A DNA stretch of 64,000 nt, taken from the NCBI RefSeq assembly GCF_023856365.1, contig NC_064555.1, forward strand, positions 13,791,754 to 13,855,753. The letters run 5' to 3'. Shown in pieces: positions 44,921 to 54,549 of this stretch (its first letter is position 1; each line of letters begins with the position of its first letter). Made by a program: the position numbers and the translations under genes. This DNA is from Brienomyrus brachyistius. Taxonomy: Eukaryota > Chordata > Actinopteri > Osteoglossiformes > Mormyridae. The notes beneath the pieces are model-generated. The model saw only the letters and a list, made by a program, of their open reading frames with translations, did no database searches and had not been told where the DNA came from.

Positions 44921-47639
44921 TTCTGGAAGAGATTTAACCATGCGTCTGAACCTCAATTGTGGAAGGACTGGAATTAAGAATTGTTCTAACTTCCCCCCTT
45001 TACAGTGCCCCTACCTATAGATAATGCCCCCACCCCACCACCACCACCCCTATTAAGAACAAGCCAAAAACGCCTGTGAAGGCTGGCCTCCCTAATTATA
45101 ATTAGGTACACACACAACAAAAGCTGCGGTTAGAGAACTGGAAGAGCCTGCAGGTATATAAACAAGGCCGGAAACTGAAGTAGCTGTATGTTTTCATGTG
45201 TAACAAAGGACGAAGCGTTCCAGGCTAGCCGGGTGTTGCGATTGTGCCTCTGCCTCAGTCCTTCAGGATGTTTGATAATGCTGTGGATTTTAAAACAGAA
45301 ATAACCTGTGCACTTTTCTTACCAAAATAAGAGCCTGCAATTTCTACCGAATAGGAACTTAGGTTGTAGGCTGCTAATAGCCTGTTGCCCCCGTGTATAT
45401 CGGCCCCCACTGGCCACCATGGTTTCCTCCTGCAGTCCTAAGATATGCAGTTGGGTCAGCTGATGGTGTATGATGGGCTGCTGTCTCTTCTAGATTGTTC
45501 CTCTGCCTCGTGTCCTATGCTTCATGGGATGAAACTCCAGGCCAAACGTAACCCATAACTAGATAATCAGTTATGAAAAAATCGAGTTGGGTTGCATTGA
45601 ATTGGGCTTTTCATTTACAAAGACTTTGATCTAATAACCAAGAATCTTAATGGTTGGTGCACACTCATTAGCTAGGCTATTAAGGACACTGGCTTGTTAA
45701 TGAAATCAGCCCTGCTCCTCTAACCAGTGAAACAAGTGGCTACAACTGAATAAAGCAAGCAGGCAGGGTCAAGAGGTTCAGTTATTGTGCAGGTTTGCAT
45801 GGGACCGGCTGAAATGCATGATGTGTGCGATTTGAAATGAGGGATTGCAAGTAGCTAAGATGGTGGTTCTGCCATCCATTGTCATTGTTCTTCCTGTTCT
45901 AGATCATTAAGAGAAACAATATAAATTAGACATTAATAAACAAAGAGGAACTCCCAGGTGTGATGACAGGGTAATTATTAGTTATGTCACCTTAGTCGAC
46001 TGTAGGGTAATTCCATGTAATTATTTTGAAAAGTAGTTATAATCTCATTTTCCAGGGGGGGGGGACTGTATCTGTTTTCTTTTGTTTTTTTAAATGAGTC
46101 TGTGTTACATAAGTGTGTTTTGGGCCCTTTATGCCTTGACGAGTTTAGGCACAGGGGATTGCAACTTTGCAAATTCCTGTCGTACCCTCTCCCCAACCCC
46201 TCAGACCTCAACCCTCCCCCCTCCCCCCCCCCCCACCTGGAGCAAATACAGATCCCAGCAGGTAGGAGGAGCCCATAGGAAAACCTAATGGACTTCCTGA
46301 TGGCTGCAAACGTTATTTTTTTCCCCAGCGAAGTTTGTTTTCATTACTTCACGGTCATCAGTCTGCTCTCCCGCTAAAGGAAATCAGGAGACAGCACCTT
46401 TCTTTTTATTTTTTCTTAACGGAACCCGTTTGGCTCGACACGCAAACAAACATTACGCAGGCCCTCATTTGTCTCCCCAACCTTGTGCCCCTGCGTGATG
46501 TCATGGCCACCCAGTCGCTGTTTTTGATAACCAGGAAACCCACCCCCGCTCCCCCCCCCGGGTCTGGGGATGAGCTGATTGCTCATGAATCACGAGCGGC
46601 CTGCGACTCCTGTTTCTCAGATTGAGGGTAACTCCACGGCCATCCAGAGCCACATGAATGTACATATTGGTTTAGATAAAAGGTCGGCCTAATGAATGAG
46701 TAAATAAATGAAGTCATAGGGTGTGGACACGCATGAGAAAGAGGGTGGAAAGAATATCCGTGCCACTTTTCTGGGCAGCACTGGCCACATATCACACAGG
46801 GTACAGTAACCCAGGTGACCTAAATCCATTCTGAGCGTGCGCCCTCTATAGGTAGGCTGTGTAATTGCATCTTGTGCATGGCCAAACATCCATTCGTGTG
46901 GCCCTCGTTTTTCATGATGCCTAGCAATAGTCTGCTAAATGGCACCAAACCCCTCTTTCCCACACCCTCCCCATCCCACCCCCCTCCTTTCATAACCGCT
47001 GGCAGTATTTCCTGTTTCTGACAGTGAGTCGTTGTGAAGTAATAATTAAAAGCACATTCGGAACCATGGTCATCCAATACGGTGCCATTTGTAAATATTG
47101 CACAAACGTCGGTCAGCGTGTACCTAACAGTGGTAGGTTTATTATCTCGTTCTCTGGGGAGAGAAACAAAATACATATTCCATGACATTTCAATTTTCCC
47201 ATTTCCCTCGAAGGTCCTTTGCTCATTTGCGTGAAAGGTTTGCACTATGACCTTGGTCTTTCCATTATGTGCTACATAGCCATCAAGCTGAGATGTAAAA
47301 CAGTACCTAACCCTCGGTGTTTGTAAGCTGTTTGGACTGGGATATCCCTTTGTAACTGTTGAACTCAAGAACTTTTATCACGCTGTTATTATTAATGTTT
47401 TTTATTGGTTCTTCACTTAAATTGCATCTCACACATCTGCTGAGGGGAATTCAAGGACCCCTATTTTTGAATGCCATTTACAAAACTAGCTTGAATCACA
47501 ACATAATTAAGAGAATCTGATAAGATGCCTAATTTGGTGTATAGAGGGCACTCAGCGGCCATGAACATTAGATCTGTCAGGGGAGCAGGACATCTTGGGG
47601 AAATCCTGGTCTCCATAAGTACTCTCACTCAAATTAGTC
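44921..47639. other. No gene seen; unique-looking DNA
   Basis: No exon recognised. A minus-strand frame of 182 codons (47368-46820) has no recognisable domain. C-rich runs lie at 46,190-46,240 and 46,550. Confidence 0.4.
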
Positions 47640-48345
47640 TAACCTACTCAGACCAAGAATATCAAAGTCTGACCTTTCGCTGTGCTGCACTAACAAGGGC
47701 ATTGCTGGGGAGGGATTGACAAGCCAAAGAGGAAGCACAGAATCAGAACCTCTGCCAGCAAAATCAATGGGCCAACACAGAAGGTCTAGACTTTTGTTCT
47801 TGTGGCCAATTTGATTGCCAATAAGATTTTGGGTCATGAAGGATTAAGAACAAGTCAATATCACGAGGATTCCCTTCTTTGACTTCATCAGTGCATTTAA
47901 CACTAGTGATGGACAAAATGACGCTTCATGAACCATTTGCTGTATTTTTTGAGCCCACTAGATGGTGCTCTCTGTTCAGAAAAGGGAGATGCTCCATAGT
48001 AAACCAAGAGCACCATCTAATGGGCTCAAAAATACAGCAAATGGTTCATGAAGCATAATTTTGTCCATCACTGTTTAACACTTTCCAACCTTTGCTGGTT
48101 GGTGATGCAGATTCGGGCTATTATGGCTGCTTGTATCATAGATTACTTCAATGACTGGCTAGAGGTCCTCCCCATCAGTAACTGCATATCTAATGTGGTG
48201 CTCAGCAGCATGAGGTGCCCCCAGGACAACCCTTTCATTCCTATGTGCTGTTTACATCACAGGCTTCAGATTCTAGCTCATATCATATTCAGAAGTTCCC
48301 TGACAATTCTGCAATTTTGGATTGTTGTGGAAGATGCTGGCCACG
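47640..48345 (+). pseudogene. L2/CR1-clade LINE reverse transcriptase relic, split by a MITE
   Basis: A reverse-transcriptase core is readable in pieces. FDFISAFNT lies just before the insertion at 47,904. After 48,074 it resumes with FQPLL, then a decayed GAPQG-type region (48,205-48,235), and then IQKFPDNSAI where active elements have the FADDT-type motif. The order and wording match vertebrate L2-type LINEs (domain A DFSSAFNT, domain C FADDT). Stops and frameshifts abound. The left limit is uncertain. Confidence 0.65.
47904..48073. mobile_element. hAT-type MITE, 170 bp, with intact 8-bp target duplication
   Basis: The two arms of about 66 bases are near-perfect inverted copies, beginning TAGTGATGGACAAAATG on the left and CAGTGATGGACAAAATT on the minus strand at the right. 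The element is flanked by an exact duplication TTTAACAC (47896-47903 and 48074-48081). Eight-base duplications and CAGTGATGG-like ends are hallmarks of hAT transposons. Each arm carries a CTCF-like CCAC/TTAGATGGTGCTC core. Confidence 0.85.
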
Positions 48346-48539
48346 GACGTACCCATAACAGCATAAAAAAATAGGCCAATGCAATAAAATTACTACACAG
48401 GCCATTAACGTAGAAGAAAATTGCGATATCTGCCAAAAGACGACTGTCTGTGCTTATCGGATTCTGACTGATGTTTCTTGGCAGAATATTACAGCGCCTT
48501 AACCGCAAAGACGCAGAGGTGACCCCTGAACTACCACTA
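48346..48539. other. No gene seen
   Basis: Short AT-rich link, possibly further decayed LINE sequence. Confidence 0.35.
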
Positions 48540-48900
48540 CGCTTCTATTATTCTTGCAAATGAAAAATGAATCTCTCTTCATTTCCACAAGGAGGCCGGG
48601 TGAGATCGGCCCGCACCTCCACATGTCATTTTAATTCCGTTATAGTCTCCTGGTCTGCAGTCAGCATTTCTGTGATATGGATCCTGAATTGGGAATAACA
48701 ATTCATTAGGAAAGAGGGAGTGAAATAGCTTAACATTGACGGTGAAAATTAAGCATTAAGCAAGATGAGCTTAACGTATTTGTGGACTGCGAGCCCGAGC
48801 TCAGTATAATGACACGTTGCAGGAATTTATCACCACCATTTAGGAAATAAATGTCATGCTTTTCTGAATCCTGGATAAATGTCAGTAGGGGGGAGCCTCA
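48540..48900. other. CNE-like block
   Basis: Repeat-free, with clustered SOX- and homeobox-like cores (GAATTGGGAATAACAATTCA, AAAATTAAGCATTAAGC) and no open frame of note. Possible conserved enhancer; conservation is not demonstrable here. Confidence 0.3.
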
Positions 48901-50939
48901 TTCTGATACAGCCAAACTTAAGGGTTATATTGCAGAAATACAAGCTCATATACAGACCAATTAAAGCTGAAGGGAGACCTGTGTGTGCAGCTATATTTAC
49001 CTGCACGCTTTGTAGGAGGGTTTATTGAAGTCTTGGATTTAGATTCTGACTATCAGTAGATAGTCAACAGTCAAAATTAATGATAAAATAAAAAAAAAAC
49101 AGATATTTAGCCCAACGTGGTGCTTAAATCATCTCCAGGAGGGGGAATTTATGTGTTTTACCCTGGGGTACTGTTACACGAGAAAGCCTGACAAGACAGT
49201 TTCATTGTAAGTCTACATATACTTTGATTAACTGTGCTGCTGCAATTTTAACATAAACTAATAAAGAATGATTGTCATTCATTGTGGCCCCTTCCCCTAA
49301 TTTCATTTTGTTTCGCCGTTTGCTGCACATGGTGACAAAGACTTCACAGCGAGGTTTGGAAGGAAATCCCTGCATCTGCCTGGAGCTGCCAGTCACCCTC
49401 TGAGCAGCAGGGGGCATTGTGGTTAATGGGCTGCATTAGGGCCAATCAGATTCAAGTTCTTAAAAAATTAGAATGGCAAGCTTTGCTAGCCAGAAGACAA
49501 TAATTAGCATAATCTAGTCATTACAAGGATGCAGTTGACTAATGCCAGAAATTGTGCAATCAAAACTCTTCATTTCTATTCCAGCTTTGTGTACCCCTTC
49601 AAGAGGCCAGGAATTATATTCAATCAGGAAAATTAGTTGAATTGCGTGGTTCGTTGTCCAGCTCATCAAATACCCTTCTGAATTGGGCTATAATTGAAAA
49701 CCCCAGAGGGATGTTGTTCTCGTGGACGGGTGACCCTAAAAACACACTCACACTACATGAGAGTGAAGAATGTTTCTGCTCTCATAATGATAAAAATTGG
49801 ATGTTTCATTTCCATCGGTTTGGAGTCCAGGGGCTGGATTTGTGTCCACAGTAGGGGTTGTTGGCTGCTAAAAATATGCATGCTACATCTTGACAGGAAT
49901 TGTAAAGCACTGGAATTACAGTTAGCCAGTGGCTGCTCAGACCCCATGTCCTTTTGAAGTGTATCTGTGCTTACATGTGCGCATGTGTGTGTGTTATGTG
50001 TGTCTGGATGGGAGAAGTTTGAGCACTTCAGTTGATGGCGTGATTGCTTTCCCATGAGTTCCCACATGGCCACATGAATGCGGCGATCAGTGTTCATCAC
50101 TGAAAACCTTCCTGTTTGGCCTCCACTAGGCCCCATGCTCTCCAGTTCATGTTTTTAGTTAGTCTGCAGAAGTAAACAGAGGATTTGGGAAACATTCGTA
50201 TTTACAACCAACCAATCAATTCACACAGTCTGTGGTAATGAAAAGCAGACCACAATCGGATGACATCTGTAGGCTCCCATATGTAAACAACCGAAAAATA
50301 AAAGAGAAACTGCTATACAACATGATAAATATACAGTAGAGGATACATGAACTCAACATTCTAACCTTTGACCTGCAGTTGAATCTCATGTGCTTTTAAA
50401 ATCCAGTCTGGGAGCCTGGAATGGTGTCACGACGTTGAGTGAAATGAGGAGATAAGCAGACGTGCTCATCGGTGAGCAGGCGCACGGCGGCACGCGGTCC
50501 CACGCGTGGGGTCGCGGAACATACCTTGGTGTAATTCACGTAGCTCACCAGTGCACCGTCGGAAACTGGCCGTGGCCATATATCTGCCTGTAGGCCACTG
50601 CATTTAGCTACAGTATGTGTTCAATGAGCAGCTAGTTGTGCTTATCAGTGTTCTTGCCTGGACAGCATATAGCACACAAAAGGGTCTTTATTTACTGAAG
50701 GCCTTAGAATAAGCGCAGTAACAAACAGGAAAGCATACAGATCAACAAGCATTATCTGAATGCCACGCAGTACAAATGGCACTCAAAGAACTCCACAGAC
50801 CCATTTATATGAAAATAAGAAAGTTTGTCCTTTTGTATTGTACATTGCACTCTTTCAATTTCAGGTAATAATTCTATGCTGTGTTCTTCGCAGAGGACTT
50901 GTCCCTTAACGTCACATGAACGATATTACGGTGTAATAT
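48901..50939. other. No gene seen
   Basis: AT-rich unique DNA. A CTCF-like core (GAGCAGCAGGGGGCATT) lies at 49402-49418. CpGs cluster at 50,455-50,520 (GCGCACGGCGGCACGCGG). Confidence 0.4.
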
Positions 50940-50944
50940 ACTAA

Positions 50945-51240
50945 TATGATGTACAAGATGGCGTCCTGTCTGCGATTACGTGACGACTGGATACTGCGGA
51001 GTTTTATTGCCATTTTTCTCACGGCCGCTCTCGTCAGACCCAAAAGGGCACGTTAAGTGGTGAAGCCATCTGCGATATTGTTTTCACCTGCGAGCGCGAC
51101 CGGCAGCCAGGGAGACGGTGTTAGTCCTCGTTTTCGCATCAGAATCGATCCGGCTCCAGTCGATTCGGATTTCATCGCTCCGCCACTCACGCCATGTCTC
51201 CTGGCAGCGCCTCACGCCTTCACGGTTAGCGATCTCGGTA
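50945..51240 (+). other. GC-rich exon/promoter-like block with splice donor
   Basis: CAAGATGGCG (YY1-type motif often found at transcription starts) near 50,956 is followed by about 280 bases of CpG-rich DNA. The block ends in GATCTCG followed by GTAAGTGG, a consensus donor (GT at 51,238-51,239). An ATG inside the YY1 motif opens only 32 codons. It could be a non-coding first exon of a plus-strand gene, or the 5' UTR/promoter of a LINE whose 3' tail lies at 52.2-52.4 kb. Confidence 0.35.
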
Positions 51241-51680
51241 AGTGGATCAACATCTCCCACCCTCCACCTCACCTACCTGTGCCCCCACACCAGGCACTAT
51301 ACCAATGATCACCCAGTATACCACCCCCACACTCTCCATACAACTATACATACTGCTTACTAGACTGAGAGCACCAATTACTTTATGCTGCGTTTCTTTT
51401 TCTAGACCATATTTACATGTATGTATATTTTCATGTATAATTTATTTACTGAGCCAGCCACATTATGCTGTACATTCCTACTAGAATCCATATGTATATT
51501 TTATTTTTATATATGTTAATGTATATTTATGTTTGTGTGAATATTTTATATAAATAATTACCTCTGTTTATTTTTTTCTTCACTTTACTATTTTTTTAAT
51601 CTCCAGTAGATATATTTATTATATATGTATGTTATATTTTATATTATAGTATATCTTATATGCTATCTACTGTACTATTC
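51241..51680. other. AT-rich sequence, possible body of an old retroelement
   Basis: Very AT-rich (TATATTTTATATTATAG types) with no readable gene. It lies between the exon-like block and the SINE insertion. Confidence 0.35.
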
Positions 51681-51820
51681 ATCCATCCATCCATTTTCCA
51701 TCCATCCATCCATTTTCCAAACCGCTTATCCTTCTGGGTCGTGGGGGGTCCAGAGCCTATCCTGGAAGCAATGGGCACGAGCCAGGGAACAACCCAGGAT
51801 GGGGGGGCAGCCCATCGCAG
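51681..51820 (-). mobile_element. 5'-truncated SINE with 11-bp target duplication
   Basis: The tail (ATCC)n faces left; then come CCAAACCGCTTATCCTTCTG, GGGAACAACCCAGGATGG and the break at GCCCATCGCAG. Exact flanking duplication CTGTACTATTC lies at 51670-51680 and 51821-51831. The head (tRNA part) is missing, as expected for truncated reverse transcription. Little diverged from the 12.2-kb copy, so fairly recent. Confidence 0.85.
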
Positions 51821-51831
51821 CTGTACTATTC

Positions 51832-52443
51832 AATTCAATAAATTTTTATATAGCGCCTTTCACAATAGACTTTCCCCAAGGTGCTTTTCTTTTCCTTTTT
51901 TGCAGCATCTCGGGTGAGCAAAACAGGAATTTCATTGTGTCCTGTACATATGATAATAAACTGCCCAGAATCAATGGCGCTCCTGCTTCTCATAGACTGT
52001 CATTTTCCTTGCCACACCCTCGCTTTTCACCCTCCCTACTTGTGGGGGCGCTGTCCCCAGTGTCAGGCCGATCATCCATGAGTGTTTCGGCGTCTCCGTC
52101 TTTGCGGTGTGGATCAAATCAGAATCAATCTGCATTGTACTGTGTATTTAGACTTCAACTTAACATTGATTATCTATTTGTTTGTCATTTTAATCACTCC
52201 CCCGCTCCTTATTTCTCGTTTACATACTTACACAAACTCATGCATATGATCCCCTGTGTCCAACCCCCCTGTTTTTTTGCACTGTCCCATCTGTTTTTGT
52301 CTTGTGAAATCCTTCCCCCCATCACTGCTGTTACATGTTACACCGTGGTCCTGGGGGGGGATGTTATTTAATACCACTGTATACCTGCGTATGGGTGGTA
52401 TGACAACAAAGCGCACTTGACTTGACGTGACTTGGCTTGACTT
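51832..52443 (+). mobile_element. LINE-like 3' tail sequences
   Basis: TATATAGCGCCTTTCACAA and then GGAATTTCATTGTGTCCTG with ATAATAAA resemble LINE 3' ends. A second end follows: TTTTTTTGCACTGTCCCATC, GACAACAAAGCGCACTTGAC and TTGAC repeats to 52,443, the usual termination of L2/Rex-type elements in fish. No reverse-transcriptase coding sequence is attached. Confidence 0.5.
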
Positions 52444-52623
52444 TGGAGCTACACTATGTACATCACATTACTATCACATCACTTTCCATCCAATTCTGAT
52501 CCCCTACCATCCTTGAATAAAACTTTCTCATCATAAGATGGTGTGAAGGAAGAAACCTTGGGAGAAACCAGACTCAAAGGGAGAGCCCATCCTCCAGCGG
52601 CTGGCAGAGGAAATCAAATGAAC

Positions 52624-53302
52624 AAGGTAACCTTTACAATCCAGTACTGGTTATATTGACCATTATAATGCATTATAAGGTTATCTGTGGTGTATTATAG
52701 ATGAGAGCTTCATAAAGCATCCATAATGCATAATAAACATGACAATAATATGTCATGCCTTTTGATAAATATTTATAGCCATGTTTATAATGCTTTATGA
52801 ACACATTATTATTTGTTATGAATGTGTGTATAAATGACTAAAAACATGGCTTTAAGTGTTGCTGACATGTTTATAAGAATCTGACAACATTCACAACACA
52901 TTATAATGCATATATCAACCATTATAAACATGGCTATAAATATTTATCAAAAGGCATAACACATTATAGCTATGTAGATTATGCATTATGAATGCTCTAT
53001 GAAGCTTTCACCTAAAATCCACTATTATACTAAAACCCTTTATAAAGCATCCTTACTTCTTACACCGATCATTATAATGCATTATGAAGGTATCTGTAGA
53101 GTATTATAGGTGAGAACTTTGTTGGAGCTTATGCAGTATTCTACTCAACACTATAATGCCTTATGACTGTCAGTAGAAGATGCTGTAATGCTTTATTAAT
53201 TCTTATACCAACCATTATAATGCATTATGAAGGTATCTATAGATATCGATGAAGATAAACAGTGATGGACAATTAATGAGATCTTTGAGTGTTACCAGAA
53301 TG
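52624..53302. mobile_element. AT-rich palindromic DNA transposon derivative
   Basis: Long inverted repeats: CCTTTTGATAAATATTTATA and GCCATGTTTATAATG near 52,757-52,793 return inverted near 52,920-52,960. The outer CATTATAATGCATTATAAGG blocks recur, in the same or inverted orientation, up to 53,230. Ends resemble GGTAACCTTTACAA and, inverted, GGTAACACTCAAA, a terminal type common in fish MITEs. Confidence 0.6.
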
Positions 53303-53974
53303 CTTTTTCTTTGACTTGAGTTGCTTGATTTCACCAAAACTCAGATCCTTATTAAAACTTTAATGTAAGGTTACCTGCATTTCAATTTTCAGTGCATGAC
53401 TTCTTTTCTTAATGCACATATCAGTTTTGGTGATCAGTCACTTCAGAGAAAATACTGGGCAGATAAATAAATATATATGTAAATGACCCCTTTCAAGGCT
53501 GATTTTGCTCTGGCAATCGTACCGCGCCTGTGACTGGTGAAAGATTAGCTACAGACACAGGATTCGAGGGCCTCACTAAACCAGGCTTGCTGCTTTTCCA
53601 ATCACGCTCACCAAGTGGCCACGCTTTGGGAAACGAGTTTCTGCTCCGGCTAAAAGGTGTGCGTGCCGAATCCGTACCGACGCTGTGAGGAGATTTGGAT
53701 AGCTGTTTGCATGGCAGAGAAAGCAAAATCGTATCATTTGAAAAACAGGGTAAAAAGAGTCTATTCATTGTCTCTCATCACTACTGTAGCCTGATTTCAG
53801 CGGGTCTTTCTGATGATGTAACACCAACATTACAAAGCCCAGTACTGCCAGATTTCTTGAGTGGACCATTTGGCCCAGTATGGACCATAATGCACCTGTG
53901 GTACTAATCAAAATGATTGGCGAAAAGCATTAAAGGCCACGCCCACCTCTTGTTCCCATGCATCTCAGGGAAGG
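53303..53974. other. No gene seen
   Basis: Unique-looking DNA with a 91-codon minus frame (53768-53493), unrecognised. Confidence 0.4.
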
Positions 53975-54245
53975 GCTGACCACACCAACCACTGGGCTTC
54001 TACTTTCCCTGTGTGTTTCCAGAATTTTCCAGCGAACATTCTAAAGAGCCTATATCAAGCTGCACATCTATTATGCATCATACTGTTATTTCAAACCCCC
54101 CACCACCCCTACCAAAACAAGTGAGGGAGATGGCAGGCGTCCATCCTGGGGTCTTTGCTTTCCAGGCAGTGGCTGGTGCATAAATATAATGATGTGGAGG
54201 ATAATAAAAGCCATCGCAGTTTGCCCCAGCGGGCTTCAGCTAGAA
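53975..54245 (+). repeat. 270-bp repeat, copy 1 (inverted partner at 60.0-60.3 kb)
   Basis: Landmarks CACTGGGCTTCTACTTTCCC, CATCTATTATGCATCATACT and CTTTGCTTTCCAGGCAGTGG all return on the minus strand at 60,010-60,285 with roughly 85-90% identity by eye. Confidence 0.8.
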
Positions 54246-54549
54246 AAAAAGAAAACATATTAAAAATCCTGGAATGAGTCACAGCCATTCGGTACAGTAG
54301 TGTTTATTTTATTTACCTCATTTGTATTCACAGCCATTTGCAAACATAGCCCCTTTCACGGCTCTCTCGTATCCTAGGAAAAACCTGTGTTACTTTATTA
54401 GCCAGCCCATAATAGCCGTAATAAAACATTATGATTGAAATTAGGCTCTGCAGTCTTTCCCTGTGGCAGTTCGTCTAAGAATAGAGGGATTGTTTCTCAG
54501 CTCGCAGCATTGTCACGGAGACGCAGTGAAACCCGGAGCGAGGCGAGGG
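54246..54549. other. Unique AT-rich link leading into the minisatellite
   Basis: No gene. Composition changes sharply at about 54,510 from AT-rich to CpG-rich. Confidence 0.5.

Noticed and set aside
46820..47368. 182-codon minus-strand frame
   Set aside because: No recognisable domain, no promoter or splice context; length is within what can occur by chance over 64 kb.
50955..51055. 32-codon small protein starting in the AAGATGGCG motif
   Set aside because: The ATG is part of a YY1-type motif; the frame is too short and featureless to call coding.
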